Notes under the pieces: generated by a model
Databases searched by the model: none
Told to the model about the DNA's origin: nothing
The model's input: the letters and a program-made list of their open reading frames with translations, nothing else
In this document: positions 37,610-46,470 of the stretch, in pieces
Numbering within the stretch: the first letter of the stretch is position 1
Layout of the letters: each line of letters opens with the position of its first letter
Made by a program: the position numbers and the translations under genes
From: Agrobacterium albertimagni AOL15
GTDB lineage: Bacteria; Pseudomonadota; Alphaproteobacteria; Rhizobiales; Rhizobiaceae
Length of the DNA stretch: 64,000 nucleotides
Direction: 5' to 3'
Assembly: GCF_000300855.1 (NCBI RefSeq)
Contig: NZ_ALJF01000010.1
Coordinates: 124,001 to 188,000, forward strand

Positions 37610-37627
37610 CAAATGCACATTTGTTGC
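37610..37627 (+). promoter_or_regulatory. CAAATG-CA-CATTTG palindrome overlapping a weak sigma-54-like promoter
   Basis: The palindrome spans 37610-37623. The stretch ATGCACATTTGTTGC (37613-37627) has TG-N10-GC where the sigma-54 consensus has GG-N10-GC, plus the GCAC and TTGC cores at the right spacing. Only the first G of the -24 pair is missing. Tentative. Confidence 0.25.
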
Positions 37628-37700
37628 GCGATGTTGGGTCTGTGAAACGTATTCATGCAGTTTCGTGGCCCAAATTCGAAATTATGCTTCCAATCTCTGA

Positions 37701-37783
37701 TTTCCGGCACTAAGCTGAAAGAAATATTCGGCACCTGAGCCCCGCTTCGATCGCGTCACCGACGTGCATCGGCGGGGCTTTTT
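37701..37783 (+). promoter_or_regulatory. Candidate ANTAR-responsive attenuator (leader terminator of the amide operon)
   Basis: Two related small stem-loops share CGGCAC-(N)-AGC: one at 37701-37720 (TTTC-GGC / GCT-GAAA with a bulged C, loop ACTAA) and one at 37730-37741 (GGC / GCC, loop ACCTGA). The second shares bases with the 5' arm of a long terminator at 37738-37779. That stem has AGCCCCGC / GCGGGGCT, then CGAT / ATCG and GCGTC / GACGT around an ACC loop, with small bulges, and is followed by TTTTT. Mutually exclusive folding would give antitermination by the AmiR-like ANTAR protein encoded two genes on. Confidence 0.65.
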
Positions 37784-37797
37784 GCATTGGGGATCTG

Positions 37798-38874
37798 ATG
37801 AAGCGGATCGTAGATATTGGTGTGCTCTTGTCACGCGGCGGCATGTATGCCGCCTTGTCGCGCGCTAGCCGCGACGGCGTGTTGCGCGGCGTCGCGGAGG
37901 TGAATGCCGATCAGGGCCTCGATCTATCCTTCCGCGTTACGGAACGTGATCCCTACGGGCGGCTAGACCGCTATGCGCCGCTGTGCCGCGAAATCCTGCG
38001 TGGCTCCGGCGTGCGCCATATCTTCGGCTGCATCACGTCTGCGAGCCGCAAGGAGGTCATTCCCGAGCTCGAGCGGTTCGACGGTGTCTTATGGTACCCT
38101 GTCCCCTATGAGGGCTTCGAGGCGTCAGAGCGCGTCGCCTATATGCATGCGTGCCCGAACCAGCATCTCCTGCCGCTTCTGGACTGGGCGCTGCCGACAC
38201 TCGGCACACGCGCTTATCTCGTAGGCTCCAATTACATCTGGGGCTGGGAAATGGCCCAAATCGCGCGCGAAAAGATCGCAGCCGCGGGCGGACAGGTTCT
38301 GGGGGACCGCTACCTGCCGATCGGGGACACGGAACTCGACCATATCATCAGCGACATCAGGGCATTGAAGCCGAGCTTCATCCTGAACTCGCTCGTTGGC
38401 GACAGCTCTTACGCCTTTCTGGGGCGGCTGGCCCAGTTGAAGCAGGAAGCCGAATTCGCCGATGGCTTGACCGTGCTGTCGTGCAACTTCACCGAATGCG
38501 AGATCGAGGCGGCAGGCGAGGCGGCAGAAGGGCTTGTCTCGGCAGGTCCCTGGTTCGAGCCCGACGGCGGGAAAGGTGGATCGTTTTACGAGATGGCGCG
38601 CCAATCGGTGCACGAACTGGCCCGGCTGCTTCATGGTCGCCCCGAGGCAGAAGAGCTCCCCCTGGCGGAACTGCTGCACACGGCACTCAGAGCCGGCCGC
38701 TCCACGCGGCTTGATCCGGTGCACCTGCATGCGCGCCAGCCGGCGATCATCGCGCGTCTGGAAAATGGACGGTTCCAGGAGATCAGGCAATTGCCTGTAA
38801 CGCGCGCCGATCCGTACCTCACGCAAAGGTCGCAGCCTTTGCATCCGGGCGCCCACCTGAAGGTGGTGTCATGA
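37798..38874 (+). CDS. amiC: AmiC-like cytoplasmic amide sensor (negative regulator)
   Basis: A 358-residue periplasmic-binding-protein fold without a signal peptide, as expected for AmiC, which holds AmiR inactive until an amide binds. It begins MKRIVDIGVLLSRGGMYAAL, with LVGSNYIWGWEMAQIAREKIAAAGG in the hinge region, as in the AmiC/FmdD/UrtA group. The ATG at 37798 follows GGGGA and lies just beyond the terminator T-run. Its stop overlaps amiR (ATGA). The AmiC role is inferred from family and from the neighbouring ANTAR protein. Confidence 0.85.
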   Translation: MKRIVDIGVLLSRGGMYAALSRASRDGVLRGVAEVNADQGLDLSFRVTERDPYGRLDRYAPLCREILRGSGVRHIFGCITSASRKEVIPELERFDGVLWYPVPYEGFEASERVAYMHACPNQHLLPLLDWALPTLGTRAYLVGSNYIWGWEMAQIAREKIAAAGGQVLGDRYLPIGDTELDHIISDIRALKPSFILNSLVGDSSYAFLGRLAQLKQEAEFADGLTVLSCNFTECEIEAAGEAAEGLVSAGPWFEPDGGKGGSFYEMARQSVHELARLLHGRPEAEELPLAELLHTALRAGRSTRLDPVHLHARQPAIIARLENGRFQEIRQLPVTRADPYLTQRSQPLHPGAHLKVVS

Positions 38875-39482
38875 CGCGGATCAGGACTGAAAACCTGGGT
38901 GGAGCAACCGCATGGATTCTGCACCGACCTCACCCCTCCGTAAATGGGCTTGTCCGCCAACTCGGGGTCATCGGCCTTGAGGTCCACAAGGCGTGGCCGG
39001 AGCTGCCGGCCGAAACGATCGAGGCTGACTTCATCTTCTACGATGCAGACATGGGCCACGACGAACAATTTCCCTGGGCGCCTGGTCAGTCACCAATGCC
39101 GATGATTGCGCTGATCGGATCGGAAGCGCCGGGCCGCTTGCGCTGGGCGATGCAGATGGGCGCACACGCCCAGCTCCTGAAGCCGATGAGCGACAAGGGC
39201 GTCTATGCGGCCCTCCTCGTCGCGCGCAGCAATTTCGATCGGGCCAATGCCTCTGACGCCCTGATCGCCGATCTGCAGAGCCGCCTTTCGGCACGTCAGA
39301 CAATCGTGCGCGCCGTCATGCTCTTCGTGATGAAGGGCAAGACGGAAGCCGAGGCGTATGACCTCTTGCGCCAGACCGCGATGGCATGGCGCGTGACGAT
39401 CGAAATTGCCGCCGAGCGGCTGGTCGCCAACCACTCGCATGAAAGGGGTGCCGACGATGGCAGACGCATCGATCCCGCCTGA
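38871..39482 (+). CDS. amiR: AmiR-like ANTAR-domain RNA-binding antiterminator
   Basis: 203 residues. Residues 1-120 form a pseudo-receiver (no clear phospho-acceptor arrangement, but a LLKPMSDKGVYAAL end). Residues 130-187 form a coiled coil plus the ANTAR three-helix domain: SARQTIVRAVMLFVMKGKTEAEAYDLLRQTAM carries the conserved Ala, Met/Leu and AY-LR-A pattern. ANTAR proteins bind paired stem-loops in leader RNA and prevent termination. The gene overlaps amiC and the permease gene starts inside its 3' end (25-bp overlap). Confidence 0.9.
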   Translation: MTRIRTENLGGATAWILHRPHPSVNGLVRQLGVIGLEVHKAWPELPAETIEADFIFYDADMGHDEQFPWAPGQSPMPMIALIGSEAPGRLRWAMQMGAHAQLLKPMSDKGVYAALLVARSNFDRANASDALIADLQSRLSARQTIVRAVMLFVMKGKTEAEAYDLLRQTAMAWRVTIEIAAERLVANHSHERGADDGRRIDPA

Positions 39483-40356
39483 ACCCTTGGTCATACCGGA
39501 AAGCGGGCCATCCGTGCTGCGGCAACTGGCTGAACGCAAGCTGGCACTGCTGGGGCTCCTGATCACCTTTGTCTGCGTCGGCGGCGCGATCTTTGCCCCG
39601 TGGCTTGCGCCTTACGATCCTTACGAGCAGTTCTTTGACGGCCTTACCATTGAAGGCGCCCCCTTGCCGCCGAACGCGATGTTCTGGTTCGGCACGGATC
39701 TTCTTGGTCGAGACCTGTTCTCGCGCATCCTCTACGGCGCGCAGACCTCGCTCGTGATCGGGCTGGTTGCCAACGGCGCCGCCTTGCTGATCGGCACACT
39801 GGTGGGCGTAACCGCAGGTTACTTCCGCGGGATCATCGGTGCCGTGCTGATGCGCTTCACCGATCTGATGATGGCCTTTCCGGCCCTGCTCCTGGCGATC
39901 TGCCTGGCCGCAATCTTCTCTCCATCCCTCTGGATCGTTGCGATGGTGATTGCCTTCGTGAACTGGGTGCAGACGGCACGCGTGATCTTCACCCAGACCT
40001 CGTCCCTCGCAGAGCGCGACTATATCGCTGCGGAAAAGACGCTTGGCGCCGGCCATGGCCGCCTCCTATTCAAGCATATCCTGCCGCATCTGATCCCGAC
40101 ATTGATCGTCTGGGGCACGCTCGGGATCTCGACCACGGTCCTCTTGGAAGCGACCTTGTCCTTCCTCGGCATCGGCGTTCAGCCGCCGATCCCGTCCTGG
40201 GGCAACATCATCTTCGAGAACCAGACCTACTTCCAGTCTGCACCTTGGCTGGTCTTCATCCCCGGGGCGGCGATCCTGCTGCTGGCGCTTGCCTTCAACC
40301 TCGTCGGCGATGCCTTGCGCGACATTCTCGATCCGACACAGCAGGGGCGTGACTGA
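39457..40356 (+). CDS. ABC transporter permease, DppC type
   Basis: A 299-residue permease of the peptide/nickel family. It has the N-terminal amphipathic region, then APWLAPYDPYEQF and FWFGTDLLGRDLFSRILYGAQTSL, the latter diagnostic of DppC/OppC. The EAA loop is AEKTLGAGHGRLLFKHILPHL. ATG 39457 is chosen (MADASIPPEP); ATG 39439 is possible. The C-before-B gene order is the reverse of the usual Dpp order. Likely imports amides or amide-bearing compounds, judged from the operon. Confidence 0.9.
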   Translation: MADASIPPEPLVIPESGPSVLRQLAERKLALLGLLITFVCVGGAIFAPWLAPYDPYEQFFDGLTIEGAPLPPNAMFWFGTDLLGRDLFSRILYGAQTSLVIGLVANGAALLIGTLVGVTAGYFRGIIGAVLMRFTDLMMAFPALLLAICLAAIFSPSLWIVAMVIAFVNWVQTARVIFTQTSSLAERDYIAAEKTLGAGHGRLLFKHILPHLIPTLIVWGTLGISTTVLLEATLSFLGIGVQPPIPSWGNIIFENQTYFQSAPWLVFIPGAAILLLALAFNLVGDALRDILDPTQQGRD

Positions 40357-41276
40357 TGGCTGCCTATATCCTCAGACGTCTCGTTCAGTCGGCGCTTATC
40401 CTGCTCGGCGTATCCTTCATCACCTTCGTGCTGCTCTACGTGCTGCCGGCAGACCCGGTTCGCCAGATCGCCGGTCGTTCCGCAACGGCGGCAACCGTCG
40501 AAAGCATCCGGCAGCAGCTCGGACTGGATCAGCCCTTCCTCGTTCAATACGGCAACTATCTCTTCAACCTCGTCCAGGGTGATTTCGGTCGCTCCTATCT
40601 GCAGAAGACCGAAGTTGCCGAACTCCTCTTTTCGCGTCTGCCGGCAACCTTGCTCCTGCTCGTCGCCGCGATTGGTTGCGAGCTGCTGATCGGCTTGCCG
40701 CTCGGCATTGTCGCGGCGCTCAATCGCGGCAAGGCGATCGACAACGGGCTGATGCTGACCAGCTTCCTGACGGTCTCCGCGCCGCAGTTCGTCGTTGCGC
40801 TGTTGTTGCTCTTCGTCTTTGCGGTCAAGCTCGGCTGGTTTCCGATCGGCGGCTACGGCACTTTCGCCCATCTCGTTTTGCCGGCGGTGACACTCGGTAT
40901 TCTCGGATCCGGCTGGTACTCGCGCATCATGCGATCCTCCATGGTCGACGTATTGCGTGCCGACTTCATCCGCACCGCCCGCGCCAAGGGGCTCGGCCGC
41001 AGCAAGGTCATTCTCGGCCATGCGCTGCCCAACGCGATCCTGCCGATCATCGCCATGATCGGCATCGACATCGGGCTCTTCATGTCCGGCATCGTCGTCG
41101 TCGAGAGTGTCTTTGGCTGGCCCGGCATCGGTCAGCTCGCCTGGCAGGCAATCCAGCGCGTCGACATTCCGATCATCATGGGCGTCACGCTCGTCTCAGC
41201 CTGCGGCATCGTCATCGGCAATCTGATCGCCGACCTGATTTCGCCGCTCATCGATCCGCGCATCAAGCTGCGCTGA
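40356..41276 (+). CDS. ABC transporter permease, DppB type
   Basis: A 306-residue permease. The N-terminus MAAYILRRLVQSALILLGVSFITFVLLYVLPADPV is typical of DppB, as is the loop RTARAKGLGRSKVILGHALPNA. ATG 40356 overlaps the DppC stop (TGATG). It pairs with the 39457-40356 product. Confidence 0.92.
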   Translation: MAAYILRRLVQSALILLGVSFITFVLLYVLPADPVRQIAGRSATAATVESIRQQLGLDQPFLVQYGNYLFNLVQGDFGRSYLQKTEVAELLFSRLPATLLLLVAAIGCELLIGLPLGIVAALNRGKAIDNGLMLTSFLTVSAPQFVVALLLLFVFAVKLGWFPIGGYGTFAHLVLPAVTLGILGSGWYSRIMRSSMVDVLRADFIRTARAKGLGRSKVILGHALPNAILPIIAMIGIDIGLFMSGIVVVESVFGWPGIGQLAWQAIQRVDIPIIMGVTLVSACGIVIGNLIADLISPLIDPRIKLR

Positions 41277-41303
41277 AACCGTCAACCCACAGGAGTAAGG
41301 CCA

Positions 41304-42920
41304 ATGAAGAAGCTTATACTTTCAACTGCGCTCGCAACCCTCATGGCCCTGCCGGCCTTTGCCCCGGCCACGGCCCAGGAACCGAAGCACGGCGGCAATA
41401 TGGTGGTGACCTACAAGGACGACGTCGCGACGCTCGATCCGGCGATCGGTTACGACTGGCAGAACTGGTCGATGATCAAGTCGGTCTTCGACGGCCTCAT
41501 GGACTACGAGCCCGGCACCACCAACCTGCGCCCGGGTCTTGCCGAGAGCCATGAGATTTCCGAGGATGGCCTGACCTATACGTTCAAGCTGCGTCCCGGC
41601 GTCAAGTTCCACAATGGCCGCGAACTCGTGGCTGACGACGTCGTCTACTCGATCAACCGCGTGATCAACCCGGCCACGCAGTCGCCGGGCCAGGGTTTCT
41701 TCGCGATGATCGACGGCTATGACGCGGCCGCCGAGGGCAAGGCCGAGACCGTCTCGGGTGTTTCCGCGCCAGATGCGAGCACCGTCGTCTTCAAGCTCTC
41801 GCGCCCGGACGCAACTTTCCTGCACGTGATGGCGCTCAATTTCTCCTTCGTCGTGCCCAAGGAGGCAGTTGAAGAAGCCGGCGCAGACTTCGGCAAGAAG
41901 CCGGTCGGCACCGGTGCGTTCAAGCTGACCGAATGGTCGCTCGGCCAGCGGCTCGTGTTCGAGAAGAACGCCGATTATTGGATCTCCGGCGTGCCCTATC
42001 TCGACAGCTTCACGGTTGAAGTCGGTCAGGAGCCGGTCGTCGCCTTGCTACGTGCGCAGAATGGTGAAGTCGACATTCCAGGTGACGGCATTCCGCCGGC
42101 GAAATTCGTCGAAGTGATGCAGGATGAGGCGCAGAAAAGCCTCGTGGTCGAAGGCGGCCAGCTGCACACCGGCTACATCACCATGAACGTCACCAAGGCG
42201 CCGTTCGACAAGGTCGAGGTGCGCCGTGCCGTGAACATGGCGATCAACAAGGATCGCATCGTCCAGGTCATCAACGGTCGCGCCGTTCCGGCAACCCAGC
42301 CGCTTCCGCCGTCCATGCCGGGCTATACCGAAGGGTATGAAGGCTACAAGTTCGACCAGGACGGCGCAAAGAAGCTTCTGGCCGACGCCGGTTACGCGGA
42401 CGGTTTCGAGACCGAACTTTTCGTCATGAACACCGATCCGAACCCGCGTATTGCCCAGGCGATCCAGCAGGACCTGAAGGCTGTTGGCATCAACGCGTCG
42501 ATCAAGTCGCTGGCACAGGCCAACGTCATCGAGGCTGGCGGCGCCGGCAATGCCCCGATGATCTGGTCGGGTGGCATGGCCTGGATTGCTGACTTCCCGG
42601 ATCCGGCAAACTTCTACGGACCGATCCTCGGATGCGGCGGTGCCGGCGAAGGTGGCTGGAACTGGTCGAAATACTGCAATGCCGACCTCGACAAGATGGC
42701 CGCAGACGCCGATTCCATCGTCGATCCTGCCAAGGTCGACGAACGCCTCGCCAAGTGGTCCGATATCTACATGAAGGTGATGGAAGACGCGCCCTGGGCG
42801 CCGGTATTCAACGAGCAGCGCTACACGATGAAGTCTGCCCGCATGGGTGGCGATGACGCCCTTTTCGTCGATCCGGTGTCGATCCCGGTCAACTACGACT
42901 ACGTCTACATCAAGGAGTGA
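41304..42920 (+). CDS. ABC transporter substrate-binding protein, family 5 (peptide/nickel type)
   Basis: 538 residues with a signal peptide (MKKLILSTALATLMALPAFAPATA). The SBP family-5 signature is DGLTYTFKLRPGVKFHNGRELVADDVVYS. The ribosome site AGGAG precedes ATG 41304. The stop overlaps the formamidase start. The operon context, with an amide sensor and a formamidase, suggests that it binds an amide, formamide derivative or small amidated compound rather than peptides; this is inferred. Confidence 0.92.
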   Translation: MKKLILSTALATLMALPAFAPATAQEPKHGGNMVVTYKDDVATLDPAIGYDWQNWSMIKSVFDGLMDYEPGTTNLRPGLAESHEISEDGLTYTFKLRPGVKFHNGRELVADDVVYSINRVINPATQSPGQGFFAMIDGYDAAAEGKAETVSGVSAPDASTVVFKLSRPDATFLHVMALNFSFVVPKEAVEEAGADFGKKPVGTGAFKLTEWSLGQRLVFEKNADYWISGVPYLDSFTVEVGQEPVVALLRAQNGEVDIPGDGIPPAKFVEVMQDEAQKSLVVEGGQLHTGYITMNVTKAPFDKVEVRRAVNMAINKDRIVQVINGRAVPATQPLPPSMPGYTEGYEGYKFDQDGAKKLLADAGYADGFETELFVMNTDPNPRIAQAIQQDLKAVGINASIKSLAQANVIEAGGAGNAPMIWSGGMAWIADFPDPANFYGPILGCGGAGEGGWNWSKYCNADLDKMAADADSIVDPAKVDERLAKWSDIYMKVMEDAPWAPVFNEQRYTMKSARMGGDDALFVDPVSIPVNYDYVYIKE

Positions 42921-43888
42921 TGGAAGCCATGTGCAAGCACTGCAACCACACGATCCACGCCCATCAGCATCACTTCGGCTGGGACAATTCCTTTGCTCCA
43001 GCGCTGATCGCTGCCCCGGGCGAGACGATCCTGTTCCAGTGCCTCGACAGTTCTGGGGGCCAGCTTGGCCCCCAGTCCACCGTCGAGGATGTGCAGGCGC
43101 TCGATTTTGCCAAGATCAACCCGGTGTCGGGGCCGATCTACGTCGATGGTGCCAAGCCCGGCGATGTGTTGAAGGTGACGATCGAGAGCTTCACGCCGCA
43201 GCTGCGTGACGGCGCAGGCTTCGGCTGGACGGCGAATATCCCGGGCTTCGGGCTGCTGGCCGATCAGTTCACCGTGCCAGCGCTCAACATCTGGAAGTTC
43301 GATGCGGCGAGCATGGAGCCCGCGCTGTTCGGCAAGAACGGGCGCGTGCCACTCAAGCCGTTTGCGGGCACCATCGGCAATGCACTTGCCGAAAAGGGCC
43401 ATCATACGGTCGTTCCGCCGCGGCGCGTCGGCGGCAATCTCGACATCCGCGATCTTTCCGCTGGAACGACGCTCTATCTGCCGGTCGAGGTCGAAGGTGC
43501 GCTGTTTTCCGTCGGCGATACCCACGCCGCCCAAGGCGATGGCGAGGTGTGTGGCACTGCCATCGAAAGCCCCTTCGATGTCGTTCTGACACTCGACCTG
43601 ATCAAGGACCAGCCTCTGAAAATGCCACGTTTCACGACGCCGGGGCCTGTCACCCGTCACCTCGATGCCAAGGGCTATGAGGTCACGACCGGCATCGGTC
43701 CCGACCTTTGGGCAGCGGCCCGGGATGCCGTTTCCGGCATGGTCGATCTTCTTGCGACGACGCAGAAGATGGACCCGGTCGACGCCTATATGCTCGTGTC
43801 GACCTGCGGCGATCTTCGGATTTCCGAAATCGTCGACATGCCGAATGTCGTGGTGAGCTTCTACTTCCCGAGGGCTGTCTTCGAATGA
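42920..43888 (+). CDS. fmdA: Acetamidase/formamidase family amidohydrolase
   Basis: 322 residues of the FmdA_AmdA family, a Zn-dependent amidase class. His-rich N-terminus (HCNHTIHAHQHHFGW) and the conserved YLPVEVEGALFSVGDTHAAQGDGEVCGTAIE block are diagnostic. ATG 42920 overlaps the upstream TGA; ATG 42929 (MCKHCNH) is an alternative. It has no signal peptide, so it acts on substrate brought in by the co-encoded transporter, releasing ammonia and a carboxylate. The stop overlaps the ATPase gene (ATGA). Confidence 0.93.
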   Translation: MEAMCKHCNHTIHAHQHHFGWDNSFAPALIAAPGETILFQCLDSSGGQLGPQSTVEDVQALDFAKINPVSGPIYVDGAKPGDVLKVTIESFTPQLRDGAGFGWTANIPGFGLLADQFTVPALNIWKFDAASMEPALFGKNGRVPLKPFAGTIGNALAEKGHHTVVPPRRVGGNLDIRDLSAGTTLYLPVEVEGALFSVGDTHAAQGDGEVCGTAIESPFDVVLTLDLIKDQPLKMPRFTTPGPVTRHLDAKGYEVTTGIGPDLWAAARDAVSGMVDLLATTQKMDPVDAYMLVSTCGDLRISEIVDMPNVVVSFYFPRAVFE

Positions 43889-45672
43889 CCGCATCCATGC
43901 TTTCTCCCGTGGTGGAGCCGACAGGAGACGTCGTCCTGTCGGTCCGCGACCTCAAGGTCTCTGCCCGCTCGGACCAGGGGCTTCTGCCGCTGGTCGATGG
44001 GCTGAGCTTTGATCTTCATCGAGGCGAGACGCTTGCGATCGCGGGAGAGAGCGGTTCGGGCAAGTCGATCACCTCGCTCGCCTGCATGGGTCTCCTGCCA
44101 GAACCTGCGGTGCGGGTGACAGGCGGTTCGATCCGTTTCGGCGAGACGGAACTGACCACCCTGCCGGAGAAACGGATGCAGGCGATGCGCGGCGCGCGCA
44201 TCGCCATGATCTTCCAGGAGCCGATGACTGCGCTCAATCCGGTCATGAGCATCGGCCGCCAATTGGTCGAAGCGATCCGCGCGCATGAACCGCTTTCGGT
44301 ATCGCAGGCGAGAGCGCGAGCCCTCGAAGCGGTCAAGGCGGTGCGTCTCTCCCAGCCCGAGAAGCGGCTCGAACAATATCCGCATGAACTCTCCGGCGGC
44401 ATGCGCCAGCGCGTCATGATTGCCATGGCAATTGCGCTGCGCCCGGCCGTTCTGATCGCCGACGAGCCGACGACGGCGCTCGATGTGACGGTGCAGCGCG
44501 AGGTTCTTGATCTGCTGCGCGACCTGCAGAAGGAACTCGGAACCGCCGTCATCCTGATCACCCATGACATGGGCGTCGTCGCCGAGATGGCAGACCGCGT
44601 CATCGTCATGCGCAAGGGAAAGATGGTCGAGGCCGCGAGCACGGTCGATCTCTTCGATGCGCCGAAGGACCCTTATACGCGCGACTTGCTTGCAGCCGTG
44701 CCGCGCATCGGCGGCGGGGCGGCGCGTCCCGCTCCTGAGACCCGCGATGTGCTCGTGCGCTATGACGATGTCTCAGTGAATTTCCCGATCCGCACAGGGC
44801 TTCTCGGGCGCGTTGCGGCGCGTGTGCATGCGGTCGAGCATGTTTCGCTCGAGATATTCCGTGGCGAAACCCTGTCTCTGGTCGGCGAGTCCGGCTGCGG
44901 CAAGTCGACCATGGCTAAGGCGCTGGTCGGACTGGTGCCCCATGAAGGCCGCATCGAGATCAACGGCCAGGCAATGGGAGACCTCGGTGCTGCCGGCCGC
45001 AAGGCGATCCGGCGTGATCTGCAGATCGTCTTCCAGGACCCCATGGCAGCGCTGGATGCGCGCATGACCGTCGGCGAACTCATCCGCGAACCGCTGGTCA
45101 TCCACAAGATTGGAACGCCGGCCGAACAGAAGGCGCGCGTGCGCGAACTGCTGGAGCGCGTCGAGATGTCGCCGAGCGTCTACAACCGGTACCCGCACCA
45201 GTTTTCCGGCGGCCAGCGGCAGCGCATCTGCATCGCGCGCGCGCTGGCGCTGAAGCCGAAGCTGATCGTCTGTGATGAAAGCGTTGCCGCTTTGGACGTG
45301 TCGATCCAGGCCAGGGTGCTTGATCTTCTGCGTGACCTGCAGAAGGAAAGCGGCGTGACCTATCTCTTCATCAGCCACGATATGGCCGTGGTGGAGAACA
45401 TCTCCGACCGTGTCGCGGTCATGTATCTCGGCCAGATCGTGGAAATGGGAACACGCGCGCAACTCTTCGGCAATCCGCAGCATCCCTATACCAGGCGTCT
45501 CCTCGAAGCCGTCCCGGTTCCGGACCCGCGCCGCGAGAGATCAACCGTCCCGCGCCTGGCAGGGGAGATCCCAAGCCCGGTGTGGAAGGTCGGAGAGGCC
45601 CCGAAGCGGGCGCATCTCGTGGACATCGGGGGCGGACATCTCGTCGCGGAAGTCAGCCACCAGGAAGCATGA
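43885..45672 (+). CDS. Fused DppD-DppF ABC transporter ATPase
   Basis: A 595-residue protein with two complete nucleotide-binding domains. The first has GESGSGKSI, LSGGMRQRVMIA, VLIADEPTTALD and ITHDMG. The second has GESGCGKST, FSGGQRQRICIARA, LIVCDESVAALD and ISHDMA. DppD- and DppF-type halves are usually separate genes; single-chain fusions occur in rhizobia. ATG 43885 overlaps the formamidase stop. Last gene of the amide operon; it energises the permeases at 39457-41276. Confidence 0.93.
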   Translation: MTASMLSPVVEPTGDVVLSVRDLKVSARSDQGLLPLVDGLSFDLHRGETLAIAGESGSGKSITSLACMGLLPEPAVRVTGGSIRFGETELTTLPEKRMQAMRGARIAMIFQEPMTALNPVMSIGRQLVEAIRAHEPLSVSQARARALEAVKAVRLSQPEKRLEQYPHELSGGMRQRVMIAMAIALRPAVLIADEPTTALDVTVQREVLDLLRDLQKELGTAVILITHDMGVVAEMADRVIVMRKGKMVEAASTVDLFDAPKDPYTRDLLAAVPRIGGGAARPAPETRDVLVRYDDVSVNFPIRTGLLGRVAARVHAVEHVSLEIFRGETLSLVGESGCGKSTMAKALVGLVPHEGRIEINGQAMGDLGAAGRKAIRRDLQIVFQDPMAALDARMTVGELIREPLVIHKIGTPAEQKARVRELLERVEMSPSVYNRYPHQFSGGQRQRICIARALALKPKLIVCDESVAALDVSIQARVLDLLRDLQKESGVTYLFISHDMAVVENISDRVAVMYLGQIVEMGTRAQLFGNPQHPYTRRLLEAVPVPDPRRERSTVPRLAGEIPSPVWKVGEAPKRAHLVDIGGGHLVAEVSHQEA

Positions 45673-45679
45673 TCTCGTT

Positions 45680-46453
45680 TCAGGCTGCCGTTGCAAGCGG
45701 CGCCAGGAAGACGGTTGAACCGATCAGTGCCCAGTCGTTGATGATATGCGCGCCCGTGCTGACCCAGATATTCTTGGTCCAGACATAGGCCCAGGTCAGC
45801 ACCAGCCGGGCGCAGCCGATCACGACGAAGCATTGCACGAAGTTCCAGTCATAGGTCGGCAAGTGGAGCATCCCGAAAATGACCGCCGACAACAGCCACG
45901 CCGCCAGGACCGCTGCGTTGCGGCCCATCTCCATCTTGTTGTGCAGATAGGCAAGGATGGCGAGGAACGGCAGGATCGTGATCAGCTCCTCGCCGAGCAA
46001 CTGCAGCCCGACTTTGGCAAAGAAGCTCGCTAGCTGCACGCCGCCGAGGTTGGCCGCATCTGCAATCGCCGCATTGGCGTTGACAGAGCCGTAAGCCTGC
46101 ACCAGTACCCCGACGGATAGCGAGACGATGATGTTGAGGAGCGCAAAGCCGAACATCAACAGCACCTCGCGGATGCCGACGCGCCGGAAGATCGCGTGCC
46201 AGCGACGAGGCGCGGCGATTGCGAGAGCGATCAGCGGTAAAGCCACGAGGAAAGCGGCCCGCAGCCAGCCCGTGACCATGGTGTCCTCGAAAGGCATCGG
46301 GGTTGCCAGCGCCGCAAATCCGGCGACGGCGGCGAGGAGCACCGAAAGCCAGCCAGCCCCCGATATTGTCGGAGGCTTGTCGGAGTAGTACGGGAAATCA
46401 GGCCCCTTGGGCTCCAGCACCAGCCGCGCCGCTGCAGACGTCGAATGATCCAC
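45680..46453 (-). CDS. CPBP-family intramembrane protease homologue
   Basis: About 257 residues with 7-8 hydrophobic segments. CPBP (CaaX protease/bacteriocin-processing) motifs are present: LLGEELITI (Glu155-Glu156), FGMLHLP (His197) and GAHIINDW (His and Asn/Asp). In the first motif, EExxxR, the Arg is Ile, so catalysis may be altered. A GTG at 46453 with GGGGG six bases before is preferred; TTG 46465 is also in frame. Convergent with the amide operon (7-bp gap). A 21-bp palindrome lies just upstream. Confidence 0.82.
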   Translation of the reverse strand: MDHSTSAAARLVLEPKGPDFPYYSDKPPTISGAGWLSVLLAAVAGFAALATPMPFEDTMVTGWLRAAFLVALPLIALAIAAPRRWHAIFRRVGIREVLLMFGFALLNIIVSLSVGVLVQAYGSVNANAAIADAANLGGVQLASFFAKVGLQLLGEELITILPFLAILAYLHNKMEMGRNAAVLAAWLLSAVIFGMLHLPTYDWNFVQCFVVIGCARLVLTWAYVWTKNIWVSTGAHIINDWALIGSTVFLAPLATAA

Positions 46454-46470
46454 GAGTGCCCCCAATTGCC

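Larger units (their letters stand above)
37402..37797. other. 396-bp leader and promoter region of the amide operon
   Basis: No gene is seen. It contains the palindrome CAAATG-CA-CATTTG (37610-37623), a weak sigma-54-like element (37613-37627), two related small hairpin sequences (37701-37741) and a long intrinsic terminator ending 14 bp before the amiC-like start. Confidence 0.7.
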
